From contig NZ_LR134318.1 in the NCBI RefSeq assembly GCF_900636825.1, positions 2,203,501 through 2,267,500 of the forward strand: DNA of 64,000 nt, written 5' to 3'. The translations under genes were made by a program, and so were the position numbers. Below, piece by piece: positions 1 to 10,258 of the stretch. The stretch's first letter is position 1. Every line of letters begins with the position of its first letter. The notes beneath the pieces are model-generated. The model saw nothing but the letters and a program-made list of their open reading frames with translations. It was not told the origin of the DNA and searched no databases. The DNA is from Pseudomonas fluorescens (GTDB lineage Bacteria > Pseudomonadota > Gammaproteobacteria > Pseudomonadales > Pseudomonadaceae).

Positions 1-263
1 TAAAGCTGTTCGGCGTAAGCGGCGTTGTAGTCGCCGACCGCGTCTTGGGTGATCACGCTGGTGGCGTGGTCCTGCACCGCTGCAGCGTCGTTGCCCTGGC
101 CCAGTTGGGTCTGGGTGGCGGAACTGAACGAGGCTTGGGTCTGTTTCACATCCGCGATGTTGGCGGTACCGGCCTGGCTCTGGGTGGACAGGCTGTCGTC
201 GGCCATGGCCTGGGCACTGATCATGACCAGGATGGCGGCGGTGAGGGGCGTCAGTTTGAACAT
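1..263 (-). CDS. csgA: Curlin major subunit, CsgA-like (3' end outside the window)
   Basis: Partial gene; the first 87 codons are present and the rest lies beyond the window. The start is the ATG at 263, 26 bp after the csgB-like gene. The first 21 residues form a signal peptide (hydrophobic core ending in AMA before DDS). The mature part is rich in Gln, Asn, Gly and Ala, with curlin-like spacing such as QAGTAN, QLGQGND and QDAVGDYN. In curli systems CsgA is secreted through CsgG and polymerises on the CsgB nucleator as an extracellular amyloid. The assignment to CsgA rather than another curlin-repeat protein rests on the position after the csgB-like gene and the repeat style; the repeat-rich C-terminus is not visible. 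Confidence 0.7.
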   Translation of the reverse strand, partial: MFKLTPLTAAILVMISAQAMADDSLSTQSQAGTANIADVKQTQASFSSATQTQLGQGNDAAAVQDHATSVITQDAVGDYNAAYAEQL

Positions 264-289
264 GATGAACTCTCCGATGAGTGCAGTGC

Positions 290-754
290 TTAGCGATATT
301 GCTTGACCGAAACGCTCATGCCGTTGCCCGACTGGGTCACGGCGCTTTGCAGCCCCGCGCCGGTCTGCTCGATGCTGGCGTCGTTGTTGTTGCCGTTTTG
401 CGAAATCTGCGCCCGGTTATGGCTGCCGTTCTGCGTGATGTAGGCGGCGTTGCCGGAACCGTTCTGGTTGATCAGCGCCATCAGGTCGCTGCCCTGTTGC
501 AGGATGTACGCCTCCTGATTGCTGCCCGACTGCACGATCTGACCGAGCAGCGACTGACCGTTCTGTTGCAGCAGGGCGACGTTGGCCTGGCCGAGTTGCT
601 CGATCAGGGCTTGCTGACCCACGGGTGGGGGCAGTTCGCCGAGGTCGCTGCTGGTCGCAACCAGGTCGTCGTTGTCCATCAGGTCGTCGGCGCGCACGCC
701 CGCACTGCTGCACAACAGGAGCAGGCAAAGCAGGGCGGCGGTCGGCGTGTTCAT
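290..754 (-). CDS. csgB: Curlin minor/nucleator subunit, CsgB-like
   Basis: A 154-residue exported protein with a signal peptide ending near VRA-DDL. After a short acidic linker it carries about five imperfect curlin repeats of roughly 22 residues, each with the Q-x-G-x-N pattern (for example QNGSGNAAYITQ, QNGSHNRAQISQ, QNGNNNDASIEQ). In curli systems CsgB is anchored at the cell surface and nucleates CsgA polymerisation. The ATG at 754 was chosen because it has AGGA about 9 bases upstream; an ATG at 778 gives a non-signal-like extension. It lies between the large exported proteins upstream and the csgA-like gene downstream, all on the same strand. Confidence 0.8.
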   Translation of the reverse strand: MNTPTAALLCLLLLCSSAGVRADDLMDNDDLVATSSDLGELPPPVGQQALIEQLGQANVALLQQNGQSLLGQIVQSGSNQEAYILQQGSDLMALINQNGSGNAAYITQNGSHNRAQISQNGNNNDASIEQTGAGLQSAVTQSGNGMSVSVKQYR

Positions 755-827
755 GGTGAAAATCCTGTGTGGCATCAACCGGTTTCGAACCGTGCCCCAG
801 CCACCCGCAAGTGGCTGGGGCGCAGGC

Positions 828-3056
828 CTACAGCGTGGTCACCGAGACCGTGCGCACGGTGCCCTGGGACGAGCGGATCGTCGCGGTCGGGTTGGCCGAT
901 GGCACCACCAGCGTGTTGTTCAGCGTCAGCCGCCAGCGTCCGGTCAACGGCACGGTGGTGGTGCCGAGGGTCACCACTCCGGTCGGGGTGGTGACCTGCA
1001 CGGTGATGGTGTTGCCGGTTGTCACCGACGAGGTGCCGGTGAAGTCCCAGTTGAAGCGACCGCCGGAGCGTGCCTGCACGGTGGAAGCGGTGACGGCGAA
1101 CGTTTCCGCCGCTGGCCGTGGCGACACTTGCACCGTGACCGTGGCCGGCGTCGACAGCGCACCGAAGTTGTCCCGGGCGATGTAGGTGAAGGTCGTGGTG
1201 AATGCCGTGGTCACGGTGGCCGGTGGGGTGTAGGTGATCACCGTGCCGTTGCTGCTGACCGTGCCGCGTCCGGCGGCGGGTTGGGTCAGACTGGCGACGG
1301 CCAGCGGCACGTTGCCTTCCGGATCGGTGTCGTTGGCCAGCACATTGATCGGGATCGCCACACCGAGCGTGGCGACGGCGTCGGCGACGGCGGTCGGTGC
1401 CTGGTTCGGCGCAACGGTGATCGTTACGGTGGCCGGGTTGGCCGAGGCGAGGCCTTTGGCATCCTGCGCTTTGTAGGTGAAGGTTGTGGTCAGTGGCGCG
1501 TTGACCACCGCCGGCGGGGTGTAGACGACAGAGGTGGTGCCGTTGAGGGCGACGGTGCCTTGGCCGGCGGCCGGTTGGGTCAGCGCGGTAATGCCCAGCG
1601 GATTGTCCTCATCAGGATCGCTGTCGTTGGTCAGCAAACTGAGGGTGATCGGCACACCAAAACTGGTGCTGCCAACGTCGGCGTTGGTGATCGGCGCCTG
1701 GTTCTCACCGGTGTCCGGCGCGCTGCCGACCACGACGACAGCCTCGGTGTCACCGCCGCCAGCGGCAGATTTCACCGTCACGGTCGCCGGTGGCTGAGTC
1801 AGATCGGCAACGGTGATGCGCTGCAGGGTGCCGGTTTTCGACAGGCGTCCGTAGCCTTGGGCAACCATGTCCGGGATCGCCACTTCATCGCTCGATGTCG
1901 CTTCGATCAGCAGGCTGTGGTTGGCCCAGTTGTAGCGCGCGGTCTGCACTTTCACCACGTCGGTGAGCTTGGCCGACACGGCGGTCGGCCGCGTGGTGCC
2001 GGCGGGGTTGGTGGCCGTCACGACAACGACCGGAGGCACTGCGCCAGTGCCCAATCGGTGGCCGAAGAACAGACCGTTGTTGTCACCCAACAGATTGGTC
2101 TGGCACGGCGTCTGCGGAGGGCCGGGGAGCAGCGCAACGCTTTCGCGGAAGCACAGGGTCGAGCTGTTACTCGCCTTGGCAAACACTTCGGCACGCACGC
2201 CAGCGGCGGTGCGCCGGTAGGTGGCGCGGTCAATTTCGACCTGGGTTTGCTGACGATTGTCGAGCACTTTGCCGGACAGGCTGAACACGTTGGACTGGAT
2301 GGTGCCGGCAGGCCCGGTGATTCGCAGGAAGTTGGTATTGAACGGACTGCCCGTCACCGCTTCGTTGAGATTCGGGTCGCCAACAAACGTTTCCGTGGCA
2401 CCGGTGTCCGGGTTCACTTCGGTGTAGGGGCCGTTGACGCTGCGCAGGAACGGGCCGATTGCACCGCCGACAGCGCCGGAGAAATTACCCGGCGCGCCGA
2501 TGCCGATGTCGCGAGTGATGTTGATCGCGCGCCGACCGGGCGCGGTGACGTTGACCGTTTCCACGCCATACGGGTGAGTGATGGTGTACGTGCCCGCAAC
2601 GGGCACGTTTACCCGCAGGCGAATCCGCGCGAAGCTTTGCTGATCGCCATCGGCCGGGTTTTCCGAGGCGAACGCTGCTTCAATCCCGGCGACATAAGCA
2701 TCCACGCCATAACCGGCAGCGTTGTCGGGGATCACAGTTTCGGCGAGGAACCAGAAGGCTTCCGGTGGCCAGTTATCGGGGAAGATCATCGGCTGAGCAT
2801 CATCGTAGATACCCGGCTCGGCGAGCAAGATGCACATGTACGCCGGCGGCGTGGTAGCCGCCACGCGCGAGCTCGCGGCGCGCGACTGGCAGAGTTCCAT
2901 CGATAGCTGGTTTTCGTCCTGATACCACATCGGGAATTTCCCGGTGGCGAAGGTGTAGGGGCCGGGGTCGACGGCGGCGAGTTGCGCATAGGCACTGCCG
3001 GTCAGCGAGAGAGCGAGCCCGAGCGCGTTGAGCGCAAAGCGTGGCCACTTGTTCAT
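828..3056 (-). CDS. Exported protein with two bacterial Ig/cadherin-like repeats, upstream of csgB
   Basis: A 742-residue exported protein not recognised as a named family. The ATG at 3056 has an ideal AGGAGG ribosome site and begins a clean signal peptide (hydrophobic to AYA-QLA). Residues 25 to about 400 are closely related to the protein encoded just upstream (shared AVDPGPY, FARIR-R, THPYGV, PGRRAIN-TRDIGIG, VGDPNLNEAVTGSPFNTNF). The C-terminal half adds two tandem repeats of about 95 residues with the pattern NQAP-A-V...-N-DP...L-QP-GTV...YTPP...TFTY-A-D...VTV, the style of Ig-like/cadherin-like (Big_9) modules, then a beta-rich end. It ends 73 bp before csgB and probably shares its transcript. 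It could be a surface protein associated with curli fibres; that role is inference. Confidence 0.75.
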   Translation of the reverse strand: MNKWPRFALNALGLALSLTGSAYAQLAAVDPGPYTFATGKFPMWYQDENQLSMELCQSRAASSRVAATTPPAYMCILLAEPGIYDDAQPMIFPDNWPPEAFWFLAETVIPDNAAGYGVDAYVAGIEAAFASENPADGDQQSFARIRLRVNVPVAGTYTITHPYGVETVNVTAPGRRAINITRDIGIGAPGNFSGAVGGAIGPFLRSVNGPYTEVNPDTGATETFVGDPNLNEAVTGSPFNTNFLRITGPAGTIQSNVFSLSGKVLDNRQQTQVEIDRATYRRTAAGVRAEVFAKASNSSTLCFRESVALLPGPPQTPCQTNLLGDNNGLFFGHRLGTGAVPPVVVVTATNPAGTTRPTAVSAKLTDVVKVQTARYNWANHSLLIEATSSDEVAIPDMVAQGYGRLSKTGTLQRITVADLTQPPATVTVKSAAGGGDTEAVVVVGSAPDTGENQAPITNADVGSTSFGVPITLSLLTNDSDPDEDNPLGITALTQPAAGQGTVALNGTTSVVYTPPAVVNAPLTTTFTYKAQDAKGLASANPATVTITVAPNQAPTAVADAVATLGVAIPINVLANDTDPEGNVPLAVASLTQPAAGRGTVSSNGTVITYTPPATVTTAFTTTFTYIARDNFGALSTPATVTVQVSPRPAAETFAVTASTVQARSGGRFNWDFTGTSSVTTGNTITVQVTTPTGVVTLGTTTVPLTGRWRLTLNNTLVVPSANPTATIRSSQGTVRTVSVTTL

Positions 3057-3091
3057 GATGCCTCCTGATGCGGATCTGGGCATGTGAGCGT

Positions 3092-4438
3092 TCATTGCAC
3101 GATGACCACTTCTTCGGTATCGCTGCCGCCGTTGGACGACGTCACGCGAACCCGCGACGGAGGGATCGGCGAGATCCCTGTGGCCAGGGTTTTCACCGCG
3201 CCGTCGCCACCGAGCGCACCGATGGCAGCGCCGCTGCCGGAGGTCGCGATGAGGAGTGGTGGCGAGGTTTCGTCGCTGGTCGAGGCCACCACGGTCAGTT
3301 GCCCGGAGCTCAGGCTGTACTGAGCGCTCTGGATCACCACCAGGTCGGTCAGGGCCATCGGCAAGGTGGTTGGCGTGCTGCTGGCGATGGCCAGGTGGTT
3401 GTCGGCGGTCACCTGCAGAGTGGTCGGCAAGGTCGGATTGGCCGACGATTGCGCGTACCAACTGCCGGTGCTGTTGGCTTCGGTCATGTTCAGGACTGGC
3501 GTGCTGCTGGTAACGGCTGCCGTGCCGGGGGCTGGCGGTGCAAGGACGAACACGTCTTGCTGCGCCACCGGTGCGCTGTCACCGGCCTTGCGCGAATAGG
3601 TGCTGCGCTGCGGGATCATCGGCGTTGGCCGCACCACGGTCGACAACTTGCCGGAGACCGCGAACGTCGTGCTGCGCAGATCCAGTCCGTTCGGGCCTTC
3701 GATACGCACGAAGTTGGTATTGAACGGACTGCCGGTGACGGCCTCGTTGAGGTTCGGGTCGCCGACAAATTGTTCGGCGGCGCCGGTCAACGGGTTGGTC
3801 TCGGTGTACGGGCCGTTGACGCTGCGCAGGAACGGGCCGATGTCACCCTTGAGCGCGCCGTCGTAGGTTTGCGGCGAGCCGATACCGATGTCGCGGGTCA
3901 TATTGATCGCGCGGCGACCGGGGGTGTCGATGTTGAACACGTCGACGCCATACGGGTGAGTGATCACGTAGGTGCCGGCGGTGGGCACATCGACGCGAAT
4001 GCGGATGCGCGCAAAGCTGACTTGATCGCCCTCGACCGGTTCTTCGGCAGCGAACGCGGCTTCGATGGCGCTGACGTAACCCAGATCGATCCCGCGGGCA
4101 GCATCGACAATTGCCGTTTCGCCGGTGAACCAGAACGCTTCGTCGGGAAAGTTGCTCGGAAAGACGATCGGTTGTGCGTCATCGAACACGCCGGGGGTCG
4201 GCAACAGCGAACACATGTACGAAGGCGCGCCCGGTGCACTTGGCACTCGCGAGCTAAGCGCTTTCGACAGGCACAGATCGAGCGTGCGCCCGTGAGTGTC
4301 TTGATACCAACTGGCGAAACCGCCATTGGCCGGCATGTACGGACCCGGATCCACAGCAAACAATGCGGCCTGAGCGATGCCCTGGGCCAAGGCGCTCACG
4401 ACCAGGACGGTCGCGGTTTTGGTCAGTAAAGGGTGCAT
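3092..4438 (-). CDS. Exported protein, paralogue of the Ig-repeat protein; first gene of the curli operon
   Basis: A 448-residue protein with a signal peptide (MHPLLTKTATVLVV to about AQAALFAV). It aligns along most of its length with residues 25-500 of the protein encoded at 828-3056, but it lacks the Ig-like repeats. Both carry the same paired cysteines in the first 100 residues (LCLSKA and MCSLL here; LCQSRA... and MCILL there). It stops 35 bp before the downstream paralogue, so the two arose by tandem duplication. No catalytic motif is evident. As the first gene of the stretch that leads into csgB-csgA it is probably co-expressed with the fibre subunits. The gene faces away from the sensor kinase at 4859, leaving a 420-bp divergent control region. 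Confidence 0.72.
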   Translation of the reverse strand: MHPLLTKTATVLVVSALAQGIAQAALFAVDPGPYMPANGGFASWYQDTHGRTLDLCLSKALSSRVPSAPGAPSYMCSLLPTPGVFDDAQPIVFPSNFPDEAFWFTGETAIVDAARGIDLGYVSAIEAAFAAEEPVEGDQVSFARIRIRVDVPTAGTYVITHPYGVDVFNIDTPGRRAINMTRDIGIGSPQTYDGALKGDIGPFLRSVNGPYTETNPLTGAAEQFVGDPNLNEAVTGSPFNTNFVRIEGPNGLDLRSTTFAVSGKLSTVVRPTPMIPQRSTYSRKAGDSAPVAQQDVFVLAPPAPGTAAVTSSTPVLNMTEANSTGSWYAQSSANPTLPTTLQVTADNHLAIASSTPTTLPMALTDLVVIQSAQYSLSSGQLTVVASTSDETSPPLLIATSGSGAAIGALGGDGAVKTLATGISPIPPSRVRVTSSNGGSDTEEVVIVQ

Positions 4439-4858
4439 GAGTTAATCCCTCTATCAAAGTACCTGCCCCTTGGGGTTGGGTCAGTTGCACAGGGCCTGTA
4501 CACCTTCCATGCCAAGGTGCGGTTGTGAGCGTAAGAGGGCCGGGGTAGAGCGCTTTGCAGCCATGAGGCTGAGGTTTTCGGTCAGCGTGGAAAGGGCCTC
4601 ATTCCCCAGGATTGGGGACGGTGGGGATACCCTCGATGGCCCGCTGTACACAGAACCCCTGTAGGAGCTGCCGCAGGCTCGGGCCGCGATCGGACGATCT
4701 TTTGATCTTGATTCAAAAACAGGATCAAGAGATCGCAGCCTCGTTTCACTCGACAGCTCCTACAGGGATTTGCGGTGGGTTTGGGAAATTACCCCGCAAA
4801 CGGGCAAACCCCCACCCGTGGGCTATAACCTATAGGGCCGTATCGGGAAGTCGCCGCT
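4439..4858. promoter_or_regulatory. Divergent intergenic region between curli operon and sensor kinase genes
   Basis: No open reading frame here looks real. The region must hold the curli operon promoter (minus strand) and the promoter of the first sensor kinase (plus strand). I could not identify convincing -35/-10 or -24/-12 elements for either. It contains a REP-like inverted repeat at 4657-4767 and a short dyad TCCCC-N6-GGGGA at about 4602-4617. Confidence 0.4.
4657..4767. repeat. REP-like inverted repeat, family A
   Basis: Arms CCCTGTAGGAGCTG (4657-4670) and CAGCTCCTACAGGG (4754-4767) enclose GATCGCAGCC/GATCTTTTGATC-type sequence. The same unit recurs at 6318, 9645, 34630, 47327, 52684 and 56482, always between genes. 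Confidence 0.85.
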
Positions 4859-6307
4859 ATGAACATGCAGTCGAAATCGCTTCCGGTGGACGAGGGGAAT
4901 CTGCGGTTGGGCTCGCGCAAGCTGCCGTTCAACCTGCTGCGTTGGTTTTCGCTGATCAGCATGGCGGTGATCGGCACCGTTGCTGCGGCGCTGGGGGTGG
5001 TCTCGACAAGATTCGTGATCGAAGAAAGCGTGCAGCGTGACGCCTTGCTCACTGCGCAGTTCATTCAGGCCATCGCTTCAGCCGAAGTGCGCCACGTCTC
5101 TATTGCCAATGTGCGCACCATGGGCGAGCTGCTGGATCCGCGGCAGGATCTGAATTTTCCCGACGTCAGTCCAAAGGCCCGGGCCGATGCCCGCGGTGAG
5201 TTTCTCGATCACATCGAACACTTGCCCGACGTGATCCTAGCCAATATTTATGCCCCGGATCGTCAGGTGATCTGGTCCACCAACCCGGCTCTGATCGGTA
5301 GCCACATCCACTCCGACAAAGACCTTGATCGTGCCTTCAACGACAAAATCCCCGTCTCCGCCAGTTACCACAACGTCGACAAGGCCCGTGAGGAACAGAA
5401 GTTCGTCATCCCGCCGGATTACATCTTTATTGAAAACTACATTCCGCTGTTCGACGCCGAGGGCAAGAACGTCACGGCGATGGTCGAGATCTACAAGGAA
5501 CCCAAAGACCTGATCGCCCGCATGGAGCGCGGACTGGTTCTGATCTGGCTGGCCACCGCACTCGGCGGCGGGCTGATTTATCTGGGGCTGTACTGGATCG
5601 TGCGGCGTGCGGCAATTCTGCTCGCGGCCCAGCAAAAACAATTGATCGCCAACGAAACCTTTGTCGCGTTGGGCGAGATGTCTTCGGCTGTGGCGCACAG
5701 CTTGCGCAACCCGCTGGCGACTATCCGCTCCAGCGCCGAACTGGCGCTGGAATTCGACGCCGGCCCGGCCGAGAAAAACATCAATGACATCATCGGCCAG
5801 GTCGACCGGATGTCGAAGTGGGTACGCGAACTGCTGCAATCGCTGCGTCCGCTCAACGATGATCCGGAGCCGGTGAACCTGGTGGCGGCGCTGCACGAAA
5901 GCCTCGTCGCGTTCGAACAGCAGATCGCCAGGGCAGGCGTGCAAGTGGTGTTTCACCCGCAACACACGCCGATGGTGCTCAGTCAACCGGTGCAACTGAC
6001 GCAGATCCTCAACAGCCTGCTGGCCAATGCACTGGAAGCGATGGACAAGCGCGGCACGCTGACCGTCAGCCTCGAACCGCGCGACAACTGCGGTGTGTGC
6101 GTGGTGCTCAGCGACACCGGCAAAGGCATGAATGAAGAGCAGCGCACCATGGCCTTCCGGCCATTTTTCACCACCAAATCCGGTGGCCTCGGCGTCGGCC
6201 TGGTGTTGGTCAAACGCATCATGGAACGCTTTGGCGGCGGCGTAACCTTTGACAGCCGCGAAGGCGAGGGCACCACCGTGCGGCTGGCATTTCGACTCGT
6301 CCAGTAA
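4859..6307 (+). CDS. Sensor histidine kinase (first of a tandem pair)
   Basis: A 482-residue inner-membrane kinase. A first membrane segment lies at about 28-52, followed by a periplasmic Cache/PAS-like sensor region of about 170 residues (FLDHIEHLPDVILANIY, then QVIWSTN) and a second membrane segment at about 226-247. The phosphoacceptor is His280 in the H-box GEMSSAVAHSLRNPL. The ATPase domain shows an N-box (NSLLANALEAM), G1 (DTGKGM), an F-box (FRPFFTTK) and G2 (GGLGVGL). It is paralogous over its full length to the kinase at 6720, including the sensor region. No response regulator follows it directly, so it probably phosphorylates the regulator at 8179. The ligand is unknown. Confidence 0.9.
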   Translation: MNMQSKSLPVDEGNLRLGSRKLPFNLLRWFSLISMAVIGTVAAALGVVSTRFVIEESVQRDALLTAQFIQAIASAEVRHVSIANVRTMGELLDPRQDLNFPDVSPKARADARGEFLDHIEHLPDVILANIYAPDRQVIWSTNPALIGSHIHSDKDLDRAFNDKIPVSASYHNVDKAREEQKFVIPPDYIFIENYIPLFDAEGKNVTAMVEIYKEPKDLIARMERGLVLIWLATALGGGLIYLGLYWIVRRAAILLAAQQKQLIANETFVALGEMSSAVAHSLRNPLATIRSSAELALEFDAGPAEKNINDIIGQVDRMSKWVRELLQSLRPLNDDPEPVNLVAALHESLVAFEQQIARAGVQVVFHPQHTPMVLSQPVQLTQILNSLLANALEAMDKRGTLTVSLEPRDNCGVCVVLSDTGKGMNEEQRTMAFRPFFTTKSGGLGVGLVLVKRIMERFGGGVTFDSREGEGTTVRLAFRLVQ

Positions 6308-6317
6308 CTCGCATTTT

Positions 6318-6390
6318 CCCTGTAGGAGCTGCCGAAGGCGGCGATCAGGTTCAAGAGCAAAGATCGCAGCCTTCGTCAGCTCCTACAGGG
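6318..6390. repeat. REP-like inverted repeat, family A
   Basis: Arms CCCTGTAGGAGCTG and CAGCTCCTACAGGG separated by about 45 bases containing GCCGAAGGC and GCAGCCTTCG. It could also end transcription of the first kinase gene. Confidence 0.85.
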
Positions 6391-6511
6391 GTTTTGTCAA
6401 CGGTGTCAGATGCGAGTGACTTTCCCCACCTATGGGTGCCAAGCCCCGGTGACTGGGGGCTGGGTATGCGCATAGCACTCCCAAGTGCCTGTAACCACTG
6501 CAAATAAATTC

Positions 6512-6528
6512 TTGGCGCGGTAGTTGCT
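6512..6528 (+). promoter_or_regulatory. Sigma-54 (-24/-12) promoter before the second sensor kinase
   Basis: The sequence TTGGCGCG-GTAG-TTGCT matches the sigma-54 consensus TGGCACG-N4-TTGCW at all but one position, with the invariant GG and GC correctly spaced. Predicted transcription start is near 6540, leaving a leader of about 180 bases before the ATG at 6720. The operon it drives encodes a sigma-54 activator, so autoregulation is plausible. Confidence 0.75.
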
Positions 6529-6719
6529 AAAACACCATCACTCCTTCCGCCGAAGCTTCGGCCGACGACGCGTTGAGGCCGGTAAAACCGGGCTCTGGCG
6601 CGGCACAGATAAGTCAAATTCAGTAGCGGCAAAATAGCATCGTTGAACCGTGTGTCACGGCCAGAGCCACCTACACTGATGGCTGTAACTGGCTCGATAC
6701 AAAACTCCAGGGCACTCCC

Positions 6720-8178
6720 ATGCAGCGACTGGAAGCACGAAAAACCGCTGCACCGAACGCCTCGGTCGCAGGCAGGGGCTGGCGCGAGCAGTTCAATCTG
6801 CTGCGCTGGTTCTCGCTCGCCAGTTTTTTCATCATCGCGGCGGTGGCGCTGGGGCTCGGTTACATCTCCACACGCTTCGTGGTCACAGAAAGCGTGAAGC
6901 GCGACGCGCTATTGACCGCGCACTTTGTTCAAGCCATCGGCGAGGCCGAAATGCGCCACGCCAAAATCAATTCGAACCGCACGATGGGCGAGATGCTCGA
7001 CCCGCGCCAGGACAACCACTACGCCGATGTGGATCCAGCGTTGCAGGCGTCGGCGCGCATCGAGTTTCTCGACCACGTCGAACATCTGCCGGATATTTTG
7101 CTGGCGACCGTGTACGCGTTGGATCGCACCGTCATCTGGTCAACCAACGCCGAGCTGATCGGCGTGCACATCAAGGATGACGACGAGCTCGACGAGTCGT
7201 TCGCGATGAAAGTGCCGGTGTCCTCCAGCTACCACAAAATCGACGACGAGCGCCCGGAGCAGCGGTTGCTGCGCGAGCCTAAATACCTGTTCATCGAGAA
7301 CTACATTCCGATGTTCAATGCCGACAAAAGCAAAGTCGTCGCCATGGTCGAGATCTACAAGGAACCGTCGGATCTGGTCGAGCGTATCGACCGTGGTTTC
7401 GCCTCGATCTGGGCGGCGACTTTTTTTGGTGGTGCGGCGATCTTCCTCGCCTTGTTCTGGATTGTCAGGCGTGCGGCGCAACTGCTGCAGAGCCAGCAGC
7501 AACAATTGGTCTGCGACGAAACCTTTGTAGCCCTCGGCGAGATGTCTTCGGCGGTGGCGCACAGCTTGCGCAATCCGCTGGCGACCATTCGTTCCAGTGC
7601 CGAACTGGCCCAGGAAATCGCCAGCCCCGGCGCGCAGCGCAACATCGGCGACATCATCAGCCAGGTCGATCGCATGTCGCGCTGGGTGCGCGAGTTGCTG
7701 GTGTCGCTGCGGCCGATGAACGACGACGGCGAGGCCGTCGATCTGGTGTTGGCGGTTGAAGACACCTTTGGCGCATTTGATGCCTTGATCAAACGCAGCG
7801 GCGTTGAAGTGCGATTCACGCCGCAAAATTGCGCGCCGGTCGTCAGTCAGAAGGTGTTGCTCACGCAAATACTCAACAGCCTGTTTGCCAACGCCCTCGA
7901 AGCCATGCCCAAGGGCGGCGTGCTCACCATCGAATTCGAATCGCCGCAGCCGGACAGCGTGCGCATGACCCTCAGCGACACCGGCAAAGGCATGACCGCG
8001 CAGCAGCAATTGCTGGTGTTCAAACCGTTTTTCACCACCAAGCAGGGCGGCCTCGGGGTCGGCCTGGCGTTGGTCAAACGAATCATGGAGCGTTTTCAGG
8101 GTTCGGTCGTGTTGACCAGCCGCGAGCAGGAGGGAACCCGCGTCAGTCTGAACTTCAAGGTGGCATCGGGAGGGGAAT

Positions 8179-8204
<26 letters not shown>
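6720..8204 (+). CDS. Sensor histidine kinase (second of a tandem pair)
   Basis: A 494-residue membrane kinase with the same architecture as the one at 4859: membrane segment at about 29-51, periplasmic sensor with the shared pattern FLDHVEHLPDILLATVYALDR...VIWSTN, second membrane segment at about 229-249, H-box with His281 in SSAVAHSLRNPL, then a complete HATPase domain (NSLFANALEAM, DTGKGM, FKPFFTTK, GGLGVGL). Its last 26 bases overlap the response regulator gene, indicating translational coupling and a cognate pair. It is preceded by a sigma-54 promoter, whereas the upstream kinase has its own separate upstream region. The paralogues differ mainly in the N-terminal tail and the ATPase linker. 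Confidence 0.92.
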
Positions 8205-9627
<1,423 letters not shown>

Positions 9628-9644
9628 CGGCCGTACACAATGAA

Positions 9645-9727
9645 TGTAGGAGCTGCCGCAGGCTGCGATCTTTTGATCTTGTTTTAAGATCAAGATCAAC
9701 AGATCGCAGCCTGCGGCAGCTCCTACA
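9645..9727. repeat. REP-like inverted repeat, family A (near-perfect)
   Basis: TGTAGGAGCTGCCGCAGGCT on the left is mirrored on the right, giving about 27 bp of nearly uninterrupted complementarity around a short AT-rich centre. It lies between the convergent ends of the regulator gene and the small exported-protein gene, where it could act as a bidirectional terminator. Confidence 0.85.
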
Positions 9728-9742
9728 GTGGGCGTTCGTTAT

Positions 9743-10090
9743 TCAGTGTTGCTGCCGGCTCAAACACTCCAGCAGACAACTCGGATCGAGCACCTCGTCA
9801 TTCACATAAATCCCGCGCTCGGCATCGTATGTACGGATAAACACCCGCACCGTCGCATCCGCCACGGTCGGCAGTTGCGAATCGTAGAACACATGGTCGT
9901 CCGCAATGACCACAAAATCCTGCGGCGCGGCGTCGTCGTAAGACTTGGGCGGCGTGGCGCGCAATGAATACGGAGCAGGATGGGCAAAGGGCTGGTTCGG
10001 CCCGTAATACGCAAAATTGCTGTCCAGCGCTTGCGCCTGTGTGGCAGCGAGCAAACAGCCCGTCAACAGCAGTCGATCGAACATTGGCAT
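9743..10090 (-). CDS. Small exported protein of unknown function
   Basis: A 115-residue protein with an N-terminal signal sequence (MPMFDRLLLTGCLLAATQAQA). The mature part has no family I recognise; it ends with a two-cysteine tail (PSCLLECL). The ATG at 10090 was preferred because AGGTG lies 6-10 bases upstream. It is flanked on both sides by REP-like repeats and stands alone between the regulator gene and the polysaccharide operon. Confidence 0.6.
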   Translation of the reverse strand: MPMFDRLLLTGCLLAATQAQALDSNFAYYGPNQPFAHPAPYSLRATPPKSYDDAAPQDFVVIADDHVFYDSQLPTVADATVRVFIRTYDAERGIYVNDEVLDPSCLLECLSRQQH

Positions 10091-10160
10091 GGCGGCACCT
10101 GCGAGTGCGGTTTTCCCCAAGGCTATTAACTATAGCCTCTCGCAGGCACCACCGAATTTT

Positions 10161-10229
10161 TGGCGAGGAGCTCGCTCCCACACGGAAACGCATTCCATTG
10201 TGGGAGCGAGCCTGCTCGCGATGGCGGCC
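10161..10229. repeat. REP-like inverted repeat, family B
   Basis: Contains GGCGAGGAGCTCGCTCCCACA and the mirrored TGTGGGAGCGAGCCTGCTCGC, the second repeat family in this window (others at 30233 and 58020). Confidence 0.75.
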
Positions 10230-10258
10230 TCAGAACCGCCAGGAACATCCAGCCTGAA

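Larger units (their letters stand above)
6308..6719 (+). promoter_or_regulatory. Intergenic control region of the second kinase-regulator pair
   Basis: This 412-bp gap holds a REP-like repeat (6318-6390), an imperfect dyad AGCCCC-N8-GGGGCT at 6442-6461, and the sigma-54-type promoter at 6512-6528. The dyad lies about 50 bp upstream of the -24 element and could be an activator site, though that is speculative. No gene is seen. Confidence 0.5.

Noticed and set aside
672..2906. Very long plus-strand open frame opposite the Ig-repeat protein
   Set aside because: High GC content leaves few stops in antisense frames; it has a biased, low-complexity Gly/Arg composition and no domain, while the minus frame has a signal peptide and clear domains.
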